DNA of 64,000 bases from the NCBI GenBank assembly GCA_021850865.1, contig JAJZKN010000001.1, positions 94,834 through 158,833 of the forward strand, given 5' to 3'. The position numbers were made by a program, and so were the translations under genes. This DNA comes from a bacterium. GTDB lineage: Bacteria > Patescibacteriota > Saccharimonadia > Saccharimonadales > UBA4665. Shown here one piece after another: positions 38,675 to 48,553 of this stretch. Under the pieces are notes generated by a model. It saw only the letters and a program-made list of their open reading frames with translations, did not search any database and was not told the DNA's origin. How positions within the stretch are numbered: position 1 is the first letter of the stretch; every line of letters begins with the position of its first letter.

Positions 38675-41055
38675 GCGCGCCGGCAGTAACGATTGATCTT
38701 AAAACCATTCGGGCAAAAAAAGCCAGGCTTGGTTACGCGATTGGCGAAACGGGCGTCAAATTGCTGGCTTTAATCGCAGGCTTACTATTAATCGGCGGGC
38801 TCGGGGTAGTCATTTACGAACGACAGAACTATGGTTATTTTTTGCTCAGCGGCGCCTTGGTGTGCCTGGTTATCTCCACCTGGACGGAATGGGATTTATT
38901 AGCACCCAGCCCGGCGCCCGCCAAAGATATTAATGAACGTCTGTCGGCGGATATCTTATCCCGACTGAAACCGGCCGACATGGGCGCTAGGCAGGTCTGG
39001 CTGCGACTGGCCAAATCATGGCAGACTTATTTCTTAGCTAACCATCTATTACTCCCGTCCGACTCAATCGAAGTACTACTCAGCAACGAGCCCGCCAGCC
39101 TGGCGATAGCCTTGGATAAAGCCGCCGGCTATGCCGACAGTTTAAATCATTCTCAAATCGAAGTCGGAATGCTAGCGGCGGCCATTCTGGCCACTAACGA
39201 TCAGGTGGTCGATATTCTAAAACAAACCAAGGCCTCGCCGCAGGATATCGATGCGGTCACCGGCTGGCTGGTTAGAATCATTCAACTATCCGAGCGAAAA
39301 AAGGAAAACTTTGGCGGGATCGGCCGGGATTGGGCATTCGGCTTCACTAATTTTCTCAATCGATTTTCAAATAATGTCAGTCTGGCAATTATTCGCTACG
39401 GGTCCAATTTCGGCTGGCTAACCGACTCGGCTGACGTTAAGGCAATTGAGAACGCATTGGCAAGTCAGGGCGGTGCTGTGGCGATCATCGGGCCAACCGG
39501 AATCGGTAAGACTTCGAGAGTTTACGCGCTGGCCCAGCGAATGATCGAAGGCAAGTCATCAAGCAAATTGGCCTACCACCAAATACTTAAGCTTGACGCC
39601 TCAATCATTCTATCCCGGGCCACTCACCCTGGAGAGCTGGAGTTTATCTTCAATCGAATGCTTAATGAAGCGGCGGCGGCCGGGCATATCATTTTGTTTC
39701 TGGATGACGCTGAAATATTTTTTAAGGAAGGGGTTGGCTCGTTTAACGCCAGCGCGTTGCTGCAACCGATTCTACAAAACCGTTCCATTCGCTTTATTTT
39801 AACTCTGACCCCGGAAGATTATCAGCGGCTAAGAGTTAAAAATGCCACCTTAGCCACTTTATTAAAACCAATCATTCTAAACGAATTACCCCAAGAGCAC
39901 ATTATGAAAATATTAGAAGATAGCGCCGGTGGTTTGGAGAACCGTTACAAATGCCTGATCACCTACGATGCCATAAAGGCAGCCTACCGTTTGAGCGGGC
40001 GTTTCAACGCCGAAGAAGCTTACCCGGGTAAAGCAATTAAATTACTCGAGCAAGCGATAGCCTTCAAAGTTAACACCTTGGTCGACGACCATTGCGTCGA
40101 GCAGGCGATCGAACAGGCATACGGGGTGAAAGTCTCTGCCGCCAAACCGGCTGAGGCGGCAATTCTGTTGAACCTCGAAGATCAGATCCACCACCGCATG
40201 ATTAATCAAAACGAAGCGGTTAAGGCAGTCGCCTCAGCGTTACGCCGCGCCCGGGCCGGAGTATCCAACCCCAACCGCCCGATTGGCAGTTTTTTATTTC
40301 TCGGTCCGACAGGAGTCGGTAAAACCGAGCTGGCCAAGGCCATTGCCGCGACGTATTTCGGCGGGGAATCAAACATTATCCGCCTGGACATGAGTGAATA
40401 CCAAAGCGAGGCAGACGTTTCCCGCCTGCTCGAACCGGGCAGTGACCAAACAGCCAATATCAGCTTCTTAATGAGCATCCGGCAACGGCCGTTCAGTGTG
40501 GTCTTGCTAGACGAAGTAGAAAAAGCCCATCCGGGAATACTAAACTTGCTGCTGCAACTGTTGGACGAAGCTCAACTTACCGATTCCGCCGGCCACAAGG
40601 CTTCATTCAAGGACGCAGTCGTTATTGCCACCTCCAACGCCGGAGCTGATATAATCGCTCAACAAATTGCCGCCGGCAACAGTCTCGGCAATTTTAAAGA
40701 TTCACTGATTGAACAACTGATCAACGCCAATATCTTTAAAGCCGAACTTCTCAACCGTTTCGATGAAATCGTCCTGTTTAGGCCACTGGACAAGAGCGAG
40801 CTGGGAGAAGTGGTAAAATTATTGCTAAAAGAAGTGAATGCTAACCTTGCTAAGCAAAACATCGCGGTCGAACTAACCGATAACGCCATTCAGAAAATTG
40901 TTAATCTGGGAAGTGATGAGCGATTCGGCGCGCGGCCGATGCGACGGGCATTACAGAAGGGAGTCGAGGACTCAATTGCTCAGAAAATTTTAAGTGGTGA
41001 AGTCAATCCTGGCAGTACGGTAACTCTGGATGACAGCGATATTGATCAGCTATAA
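38671..41055 (+). CDS. membrane-anchored Clp/Hsp100-type AAA+ ATPase (ClpC-like)
   Basis: Two N-terminal TMs; D1 Walker A GPTGIGKTSR; D2 GPTGVGKTELAKAI, VVLLDEVEKAHP, ATSNAG, RFGARPMRRALQ. Confidence 0.92.
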   Translation: MSAPAVTIDLKTIRAKKARLGYAIGETGVKLLALIAGLLLIGGLGVVIYERQNYGYFLLSGALVCLVISTWTEWDLLAPSPAPAKDINERLSADILSRLKPADMGARQVWLRLAKSWQTYFLANHLLLPSDSIEVLLSNEPASLAIALDKAAGYADSLNHSQIEVGMLAAAILATNDQVVDILKQTKASPQDIDAVTGWLVRIIQLSERKKENFGGIGRDWAFGFTNFLNRFSNNVSLAIIRYGSNFGWLTDSADVKAIENALASQGGAVAIIGPTGIGKTSRVYALAQRMIEGKSSSKLAYHQILKLDASIILSRATHPGELEFIFNRMLNEAAAAGHIILFLDDAEIFFKEGVGSFNASALLQPILQNRSIRFILTLTPEDYQRLRVKNATLATLLKPIILNELPQEHIMKILEDSAGGLENRYKCLITYDAIKAAYRLSGRFNAEEAYPGKAIKLLEQAIAFKVNTLVDDHCVEQAIEQAYGVKVSAAKPAEAAILLNLEDQIHHRMINQNEAVKAVASALRRARAGVSNPNRPIGSFLFLGPTGVGKTELAKAIAATYFGGESNIIRLDMSEYQSEADVSRLLEPGSDQTANISFLMSIRQRPFSVVLLDEVEKAHPGILNLLLQLLDEAQLTDSAGHKASFKDAVVIATSNAGADIIAQQIAAGNSLGNFKDSLIEQLINANIFKAELLNRFDEIVLFRPLDKSELGEVVKLLLKEVNANLAKQNIAVELTDNAIQKIVNLGSDERFGARPMRRALQKGVEDSIAQKILSGEVNPGSTVTLDDSDIDQL

Positions 41056-41056
41056 T

Positions 41057-41767
41057 CTATTGTATTTTGGTTCCGACCGCTTCGCCTGACGCCACTTTTA
41101 GTATATTCCCGGATTTCATACCGTTAAAAACAACAATTGGTAAATTATGTTCCAGCGCCAAACCCATCGCCGCCTTATCCATAATCTTTATATTAGGGTT
41201 GGATACCGCCTCGTCGGCCGACAACTTGTCATATTTAGCCGCGCCGGGGTGTTGCATTGGATCAGCACTAAAGACGCCATCGACTTTAGTGGCCTTAAGC
41301 ACCACTTCACAGGAAAGTTCCAGCGCCAACGCCACCGCGGCCGTATCGGTAGTCAGATAAGGCCGACCGATACCGCCGGCGACAATCACCACCCGTCCTT
41401 TTCCGAGGTGTTTTTCCGCCAACCGATGCACGAAAGGCTCGGCCAACTGCTCAGCAAAAATATTACTTAAACAGCGCGCCTGCACATCATTAGATTCAAA
41501 AATATCAATAAGCGCCAAGGCATTCATCATAGTGCCGAGCATGCCGATTTGGTCAGCGGTTACCCGTCTAATACCGTTCCCGGCCAACTGCGTGCCCCTG
41601 GCAAAATTACCGCCACCAACCATAATTACGGTCTGGATATTCGCGTCGCTCAATTGTTTAACTTCCTTAGCCAGCCAAGAGGCAAGCTCGGTATCAATAC
41701 CACTTTGGTATTTTCCGGCCAGTTGTTCACCTGAAATTTTTAGAAGTATACGCTTATATGCCATCAC
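41057..41767 (-). CDS. pyrH: UMP kinase
   Basis: YKRILLKISGEQLAG...MVGGGNFARGTQLA...TADQIGMLGTMMNALAL. Confidence 0.97.
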   Translation of the reverse strand: MMAYKRILLKISGEQLAGKYQSGIDTELASWLAKEVKQLSDANIQTVIMVGGGNFARGTQLAGNGIRRVTADQIGMLGTMMNALALIDIFESNDVQARCLSNIFAEQLAEPFVHRLAEKHLGKGRVVIVAGGIGRPYLTTDTAAVALALELSCEVVLKATKVDGVFSADPMQHPGAAKYDKLSADEAVSNPNIKIMDKAAMGLALEHNLPIVVFNGMKSGNILKVASGEAVGTKIQ

Positions 41768-41817
41768 CGAAACCTAGTCTAGCAAATCAATCGGCGCCTG
41801 GCTATACTAAACACCAG

Positions 41818-42618
41818 ATGTTATCGATCTATTCTTGGAATGTGAACGGCATACGGGCAGTAACCAAAAAAGGTACGCTGCTGCAGTTGTTAGATTCAGC
41901 CAAGCCGGATATTGTTTGTTTGCAAGAGATAAAAGCTAAACCCGAACAGATTGATCTGCCATTAAACAGCTATCAGGCAATTTGGTATTCTGCCGCCAAG
42001 CCGGGGTATTCCGGTGTCGCTCTGCTCAGCAAAACTAAACCGCTGAACTGGCTGAATGGATTTTCTGAAAAAATTATTAAACAGTTCGGCCTAGCCGATG
42101 ACGGTTACGGCGACCCTAATCAAGAGGGCAGGGTTCTGTCTGCTGAATTTTCGGATTTTTGGCTGGTCAACGTCTATACGCCTAACGCCAAAGATGATCT
42201 CAGCCGACTGGCGCTGCGGCATCAAAACTGGGATCCGGCCTTTTTAGCCCACTTAAACGAGTTACAGACAACCAAGCCGGTCATCACCTGCGGAGATTTC
42301 AACGTCGCTCATAGCGAAGACGACCTAGCCAACCCTAAAAGCAATAAAGGCAAAAAAGGATTTACCGACGAGGAACGCAGTGGTTTTCAGGCTTTAATTG
42401 ATGCCGGATATATTGATAGTTTCCGCTTGTTTCACCAGGGCAACGGCTTCTATACCTGGTGGAGCCATTTCGCCAACGCCCGGACCCGAAACGTCGGCTG
42501 GCGGATCGACTATTTCTTAATCTCATCGTCGTTGCGCAGTAAAGTTACCGCTGCCGATATACATCCGCAAGTAACCGGCTCCGATCATTGCCCGATTAGC
42601 CTAAGTTTGGATCTTTAA
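41818..42618 (+). CDS. xth: exodeoxyribonuclease III
   Basis: MLSIYSWNVNGIRAV, DIVCLQEIKA, GDFNVAH, WRIDYFL, GSDHCPI; start re-assigned from the 41758 ORF start to the ATG at 41818. Confidence 0.95.
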   Translation: MLSIYSWNVNGIRAVTKKGTLLQLLDSAKPDIVCLQEIKAKPEQIDLPLNSYQAIWYSAAKPGYSGVALLSKTKPLNWLNGFSEKIIKQFGLADDGYGDPNQEGRVLSAEFSDFWLVNVYTPNAKDDLSRLALRHQNWDPAFLAHLNELQTTKPVITCGDFNVAHSEDDLANPKSNKGKKGFTDEERSGFQALIDAGYIDSFRLFHQGNGFYTWWSHFANARTRNVGWRIDYFLISSSLRSKVTAADIHPQVTGSDHCPISLSLDL

Positions 42619-42620
42619 AA

Positions 42621-43376
42621 GTGGCGGCAAACCCGCGACCATTCGCCGCCTTTGACATTGACGGCACGTTAATCCGCTGGCAACTCTATCATGCCATGGC
42701 AAATGCGCTCGTTAAAAAACAGGCTATAGATAAAAATCAGTATCTTGCAGTCCTGAAACAACGCGACAACTGGAAGAACCGGAAAGAAAATAATTCTTTC
42801 GTTCGATACGAGGAATCTCTAATCAGGCTCTTGGACAAAGCGCTGATCGGCATCGACTACGACCTATTTAAAGAAACCTGCGCCGAAGTGGTTGAGCGCT
42901 ATCGCGGCCAAGTCTACACCTATACCAGAGACCTGATTAACGACCTTAAACAACAAAACTACCTGCTATTTGCCATCTCCACCTCACCGGCTGAGCTTGT
43001 TAAGTTGGTAGCCGATTATTACGGTTTTGACGACTATGGCGCGTCTAGTTACCAAATCCAGGCCAACCGACTAACTGGACGAGCTGAAATTCTTTATGGC
43101 AACGCCAAAGCCAAGCGATTGGAGCAATTGATCAGCCGGCACCGGGCAACCTTTAGCGGTAGCCTGGCGGTCGGCGATACCGAAGGCGACGTACCAATGC
43201 TCGAATCAGCAGAAACGGCAATCACTTTTAATCCTTCGCTTAAATTATTTAACCTGGCTATTATTAGACACTGGGAAATAGTAATTGAACGTAAAAACGT
43301 CGTTTACCACTTACAATATAGTCATGGAGAATACGTACTGGCACCAACAGAAAAACACCGAACCGCTGTTCGCTGA
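42621..43376 (+). CDS. HAD superfamily hydrolase, HAD-IB (SerB-like)
   Basis: GTG start; FAAFDIDGTLIRW, AISTSPAELV, AVGDTEGDVPMLE. Confidence 0.9.
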   Translation: MAANPRPFAAFDIDGTLIRWQLYHAMANALVKKQAIDKNQYLAVLKQRDNWKNRKENNSFVRYEESLIRLLDKALIGIDYDLFKETCAEVVERYRGQVYTYTRDLINDLKQQNYLLFAISTSPAELVKLVADYYGFDDYGASSYQIQANRLTGRAEILYGNAKAKRLEQLISRHRATFSGSLAVGDTEGDVPMLESAETAITFNPSLKLFNLAIIRHWEIVIERKNVVYHLQYSHGEYVLAPTEKHRTAVR

Positions 43377-44145
43377 TATTATTTGGAGCCGGCCCGAACA
43401 GCGGGCGGCTGCCGGTAAGCTGGCGATTTTCGGCGGTAACGTGCACGGATTTAACGGGGTTTCAAGCGCCTACGATGCCGCCAACAAAGCCCGGGTTGGC
43501 AGCATCCGGGTATTACTGCCAGACTCGCTGAGAAAAACACTCGCCAAATTATGGCCGGAGTGCGAATTCGCCCCAAGCAACAAAAGCGGCGGTTTTAGCA
43601 GCCGGGCACTCGATAATTGGCTAGAACTATCCACCGGCTGGGCCGATGCCACCTTGATTTGTGGCGACCTCGGACTAAACAGTGAAACAGATATATTACT
43701 CGAGCAATTTCTGGAAAAAGAGTCCGGCTACATCAGCTTGTGCGGCGACAGCATTAACTTACTAATCGGCACCTCTCAATCAGTACTGGATAGAAGCAAC
43801 ATACTGCTGGCAGCCGACTCCGGACAACTGCAACGTTTAGCTAGCGCCATCCGTTTCCCCGGCGCATTTAAATCGACACTGACTTTGCTTCAGGCAGTCG
43901 AATTCCTGCACCGTTTAACGGCCGCTTATTCGTTTGCCGTCGTTACCATCTTTGAAAGCAATATAATTATCGCCGATGACGGGCAAATCAGTACTACCAA
44001 AATCCCGCCAACTAGCATTAACCAACCTTGGCCTTTAATCGACCTGGCAACCGCTTGCGCTGTCTGGCAACTCCAACAACCAAATAAAACCTTTGCCGCG
44101 CTCAGCTCAGCAGCGTTTATGCAAGTTCACCCGTCATATAATTAA
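43324..44145 (+). CDS. ribokinase-like/NAD(P)HX-dehydratase-like (YjeF C-terminal domain-like) protein
   Basis: GKLAIFGGNVHGFNGVSSAYDAANKARVGSIRVLLPDSL; overlaps end of HAD gene; ATG at 43324. Confidence 0.6.
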   Translation: MENTYWHQQKNTEPLFADIIWSRPEQRAAAGKLAIFGGNVHGFNGVSSAYDAANKARVGSIRVLLPDSLRKTLAKLWPECEFAPSNKSGGFSSRALDNWLELSTGWADATLICGDLGLNSETDILLEQFLEKESGYISLCGDSINLLIGTSQSVLDRSNILLAADSGQLQRLASAIRFPGAFKSTLTLLQAVEFLHRLTAAYSFAVVTIFESNIIIADDGQISTTKIPPTSINQPWPLIDLATACAVWQLQQPNKTFAALSSAAFMQVHPSYN

Positions 44146-44277
44146 ATGGCTAAAGTCAGTTGCCGGCTTAAGCAACAATAACCGTTTGGGTCAGGGCATC
44201 TAGAAAGCAGCATCTTCGGCTAGTGGGATCCTGGACGTTTAAACTAATCTATGAAAAGCGAATAAATTAAGATCCGT

Positions 44278-44363
44278 TGGTGCCGGAAGAGGGAATCGAA
44301 CCCTCAATCCTAAAAGGAACACGATTTTGAGTCGTGCGCGTATACCAATTCCGCCATTCCGGC
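44278..44363 (-). tRNA. tRNA-Leu(CAA)
   Basis: Reverse complement GCCGGAATGGCGGAATTGGTATACGCGCACGACTCAAAATCGTG...GGGTTCGATTCCCTCTTCCGGCACCA; anticodon loop CTCAAAA; encoded CCA. Confidence 0.95.
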
Positions 44364-44439
44364 AATTGCAGTATTTTTAACGACCAGGCGCTCTTAATTG
44401 TACTATACTAAGTTTAAAGGGTAGGTCTTTTCCTTAATT

Positions 44440-45801
44440 ATGTCAGACAATAATAATTTAGATCCTCTAAGCAACGAAAATACGCAGCCAAATTTGGCCG
44501 ACGATAAGCCGGACAACCTGAATGCTGGGCCGGCTATCGAGTTGATCAGAGCCAAGCTCGATTCAATCTACGACGAAGAACCGGACGTCAGCACCGAAGA
44601 GGCCGAAGCTACCGCTGCCGTTCACCGCAGTCGACACCAGCAATTCATGTATGAACTAATGACATCAGGAAAAGATCTGGCGTTGATTCAAACCGAATGG
44701 CACAACTATTACCAGAAACTATCTAACAAGGATAAACAACAGGTATGGCATGAGTTTTATGCCAGCAACAAAAACGCGAACATTATCCATCAACAACCGG
44801 ATAACACAGATCAATCAACTATCGCTAGCGACAATAGCCCGACAAAAACAGTTTCCAGCACAAAAATAGCTAAGCATCTTAACGAGCGGGCATTAAAACT
44901 ATCCGGCAGAGGAGTAGCGGGTAAACTCCAAAACGGTGGTGCCGACGCGGCCGCGCTGCGCAATTCAATCCGCTCCAGTGCCGTAGTTAGCGCCCCTAAA
45001 TTAACTTGGAAACATCATCTGCAATCGGCAGCCTTCGGTCTGGCCTGCGGCCTGGTAGTAATTTTCATTTTGTTATTCAGTTTTTTCAATCAGGTAGTTA
45101 TCGCGCCCTTTATCCAGCCTAGCCGGAACCAAACCGCCACGCCGATCATTTTGAGTAACGCCACCATAGCCCCCAACTCAACGCCGGAAGTAATTATCCC
45201 AAAAATTAACGTGGAGATACCTGTAGTTTATTCGGTCAACACCACTAACGAAGCTATCATTGAAAATAACCTCGAAGACGGAGTAGTCCATTTTCCGACG
45301 ACTTCAGTGCCGGGGCAGAATGGCAATGCCGCATTTTTCGGTCATTCCGCTAACAACATATTTAATCCGGGAAAATATAAATTCGCCTTCGTGTTACTGC
45401 ATGATCTGGTAGCCGGTGACGTGTTTTATTTAACCTATAACAACACCGTGTACGCCTATAAGGTTTTTACCACGGAAATCGTCAACCCTAATGATGTCAG
45501 CGTGTTAAATCCGGTACCGGGCCATACCGCCACCGCCACGTTAATTACCTGCGATCCGCCGGGAACCAGCATTAACCGGCTGGTGGTTATCGGAGATCAG
45601 ATCAGTCCAAGCCCGGCCGGCAATGTTTCAGTACCCCAGGCAGCTACCGCCGCGGCGGCACAAGTTTCGGTATTGCCAAGCAACGGACCATCGCTCTGGC
45701 AGCGGTTCATTTCAACCACTTGGGGCAAGATTGTCAGCGTGGTTTTCGTCGTCGGGGCAATTTATCTTATCTGGCTTTGGTATACCAAATTGGTGACTTA
45801 A
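44440..45801 (+). CDS. sortase family protein with ~200-aa cytoplasmic N-terminal extension
   Basis: NAAFFGHSANN...(catalytic His), TATLITCDPPGTSINRLVVIGDQ (TLxTC Cys and Arg); C-terminal TM. Confidence 0.92.
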   Translation: MSDNNNLDPLSNENTQPNLADDKPDNLNAGPAIELIRAKLDSIYDEEPDVSTEEAEATAAVHRSRHQQFMYELMTSGKDLALIQTEWHNYYQKLSNKDKQQVWHEFYASNKNANIIHQQPDNTDQSTIASDNSPTKTVSSTKIAKHLNERALKLSGRGVAGKLQNGGADAAALRNSIRSSAVVSAPKLTWKHHLQSAAFGLACGLVVIFILLFSFFNQVVIAPFIQPSRNQTATPIILSNATIAPNSTPEVIIPKINVEIPVVYSVNTTNEAIIENNLEDGVVHFPTTSVPGQNGNAAFFGHSANNIFNPGKYKFAFVLLHDLVAGDVFYLTYNNTVYAYKVFTTEIVNPNDVSVLNPVPGHTATATLITCDPPGTSINRLVVIGDQISPSPAGNVSVPQAATAAAAQVSVLPSNGPSLWQRFISTTWGKIVSVVFVVGAIYLIWLWYTKLVT

Positions 45802-47264
45802 GGCACCACCAAAGAGGTCTGGTAAAGATCGACTCCTGTCGGGGTAGCCTGCACTAATCCGAAATAAGACCGGTAGTCCGGAGCAAAAAATGATGGATAC
45901 GCTGGCAGGGCGGGAGTTAATGTCTGGCGATTGGTGTTATCGTAATCAAAGACTACCAGCTTGCCACCACTGACAAACATTAACCGGTCACCGTCCATCC
46001 AACTAACATGCGTTTGGGGCGAATCAAGCGGCAGACTGGTTTTATAATGGTAGATAATATCGTTATAGATATCATAAACGGCAAAGTTTTGACCATTTTC
46101 AGTTAGTATAAATTGGGCGGTCGGTGCGAATGATTCATAGTTAGGGTTGGCAATTTTCAGCGCCCTGAACGGTTCGATCTTGGGATTAGGCCCGGCTTGC
46201 GCCTGGGAAAGTATGTTTTCGTAGATATAAACAAAGTCACCGGAGCTGGCTCCTACTACGCTGTAGTTAGTGCCGTTATAGTCGGCCATATTAAGTAAAT
46301 AGATGGTCGAAGTGGGTAGATATCTGACAAAATAGTCGGTGCCGCCGTTATCCAGCTCAACGGACACCTGGCCGGCCGGATCACTACTGGTAGAAGTAAC
46401 GTAGAGAAAGTCTTTGCTGCCATAACTTTTATAGGCAAGAACACCTGTTTCCAGTTGATTAACGGTACTTGATCCGATAGTGGCTGCAGACAAAATTTGC
46501 GTGGTTGAATCATAAAAATAAAACTGATTATACCTGAGGTTATTGAAGCTGACGCTGGTCGGATTAACATTATAGGTCTTATTAAGGTTAATCGATTGGG
46601 AGGGGTTCTGGGTGTCCAGTTCAATGAATTCCTGCGAGCCGTCGTACAGATGATCAAGCAAAAGATGTTGGTTATCATTGGCCCAGCCGACAACTTGCCA
46701 GCTTTGGCTGGTGGTCGCCGGACTTAGTAAACCTTGAGGCAGGTTCAAAGTGACCGGTGGCACTTTAGGGTTGGTCAAATCATACTCTAAAAAACTGCCA
46801 AAATTTGCTGGATCGGAAACGACCAGATATTGCTGGCTCGGACTTTGGGTAGCAATCACTGGAGCGGCTGCGTATTTAGCAATGATCGTCTTGGTCAATT
46901 TTACCGGAAACAGTAATGGATAGTCGTAGTGAATAACCTGACCGCCGTAAATCGGAATCAAGTGGTACCAGGGCCGGTAACCGGGAGAGCTTAACTCGAA
47001 CTTATAGACTCCGGCCGGAATCGTCAGCCTGGTATTGGTAGTCGCTGGATTAAGCACGCCATTGACATAAATCGACGCCGGATTGGGCTGCGAAGACAAA
47101 AAGACCATACCGTTTTGAATTACCTGGCCATTTTTTAAACCGTAGCCATAAGCCTGCCAAAGTAAAATAACGCAACCGATGACGATACTGATCGCCACCA
47201 ATGCATAGCCTATCCATAACCGGATACGCTGCATTCGTTGTGATTTGGGGTCTAGATAATCCAT
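45798..47264 (-). CDS. PEGA-domain membrane-anchored protein, beta-propeller-like
   Basis: SSQPNPASIYVNGVLNPATTNTRLTIPAGVYKFELSSPGYRPW. Confidence 0.8.
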   Translation of the reverse strand: MDYLDPKSQRMQRIRLWIGYALVAISIVIGCVILLWQAYGYGLKNGQVIQNGMVFLSSQPNPASIYVNGVLNPATTNTRLTIPAGVYKFELSSPGYRPWYHLIPIYGGQVIHYDYPLLFPVKLTKTIIAKYAAAPVIATQSPSQQYLVVSDPANFGSFLEYDLTNPKVPPVTLNLPQGLLSPATTSQSWQVVGWANDNQHLLLDHLYDGSQEFIELDTQNPSQSINLNKTYNVNPTSVSFNNLRYNQFYFYDSTTQILSAATIGSSTVNQLETGVLAYKSYGSKDFLYVTSTSSDPAGQVSVELDNGGTDYFVRYLPTSTIYLLNMADYNGTNYSVVGASSGDFVYIYENILSQAQAGPNPKIEPFRALKIANPNYESFAPTAQFILTENGQNFAVYDIYNDIIYHYKTSLPLDSPQTHVSWMDGDRLMFVSGGKLVVFDYDNTNRQTLTPALPAYPSFFAPDYRSYFGLVQATPTGVDLYQTSLVVP

Positions 47265-47431
47265 AAATATAGTATGCGCTTAGGCAAATTCCGAAACCAT
47301 GCAAAAACCAGGGGGACAAATCCCAAAACGCATTTACTATTTTAGTTATACTTGCAGGCGAGTACAAGTAGTAATAAGATGAATACAAAGTCTCTATACG
47401 CTTACGCTAATCAAAGTTTGGACAAAACCAA

Positions 47432-48496
47432 GTGGATATTCAACCGGCTAACAGTTTAGATAATGCTCCTTCGCGAAACGGCGGTAAAAAACGGAAAGCC
47501 AGCCGTAGCATTGACGGGCTTATCAGTAATGCCAAGCATGCTACCGTGCAAGTCAAACCAAAGACTCCTCAAGCGAATAACCGGCGAGGACTCAAACACA
47601 CGATGCCTCAACCCGATCGTTCAGCGACTCTGATGCGGGCGTCAGTCGAAAAACCACTCAAAAATCATTACCGCTTAATTGGTCGATCAACCTCGCCGCT
47701 CAGCGTAATTAGTAAAAGTCCGGGTATTATTAGTTCGACAATGGTCGGCAGCATCGACCGCCGAGTAGCAAAAAGAGCCCAGTCAATTCGTCTAAGCAGC
47801 AAAGTTAGCCGCTTCGGTAGTATAGAAGGAGTAAATGGCGAACCGGTGATTCATAGCATCGCTCCGGAACCGCCGCGGCAGCCTATTTATAACCAGCCCG
47901 CTGCCGAGGCGACAGACAGCAACCGACCAACAATTAAGCAGCCGGATATGTTTGAACGGGCAATCGAGCAGGCGACCGCTCACCAACAACCAAAATTGAC
48001 TAAAAAACAACTCCGGCAGCTTAACGGCAAAGCAAAAAATAATCGAAAACTGGCTGTTTATGGACTGGGTATTTTAGTGGTATTTGCCGCACTTGGAGTA
48101 TTTGTTTATTCGAATATGCAAAATATTATGGTAAAAATCGCCAGTAGCCGGGCCGGCTTTTCGGCAGTTATTCCCAGTTATCATCCCGCCGTATTCGCAC
48201 TTGCTTCAGTTAGTTATCAATCGGGGTTGGTGTCGATGAACTACAACAACGCAAATAGCTCAAGCCATTATACGATTAACGAACGCCCCTCCTCATGGGA
48301 CGACCCGACACTACTAAACAGTCTGGTTATCCCCGCTAGCGGCAATCATTATAAAACACTTATGGTCGCCGGACAGACTCTGTATGTCTACAACAACAGC
48401 CAGGTAGTTTGGGTATCCGACGGAATTCTCTACCAGCTGGCCGGCGGCAACAGCTTGAGTAAGCTCCAGCTGGAAAAACTGGCGACTACGCTTTAG
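47432..48496 (+). CDS. hypothetical single-TM protein with basic cytoplasmic N-terminus
   Basis: GTG start; 354 aa; TM KLAVYGLGILVVFAALGVFVYSNM. Confidence 0.65.
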   Translation: MDIQPANSLDNAPSRNGGKKRKASRSIDGLISNAKHATVQVKPKTPQANNRRGLKHTMPQPDRSATLMRASVEKPLKNHYRLIGRSTSPLSVISKSPGIISSTMVGSIDRRVAKRAQSIRLSSKVSRFGSIEGVNGEPVIHSIAPEPPRQPIYNQPAAEATDSNRPTIKQPDMFERAIEQATAHQQPKLTKKQLRQLNGKAKNNRKLAVYGLGILVVFAALGVFVYSNMQNIMVKIASSRAGFSAVIPSYHPAVFALASVSYQSGLVSMNYNNANSSSHYTINERPSSWDDPTLLNSLVIPASGNHYKTLMVAGQTLYVYNNSQVVWVSDGILYQLAGGNSLSKLQLEKLATTL

Positions 48497-48553
48497 TGTT
48501 GCCACTGATCTATTTTTAGTATTTACTTAACGAGAAGGGGGATAATCGATTCG

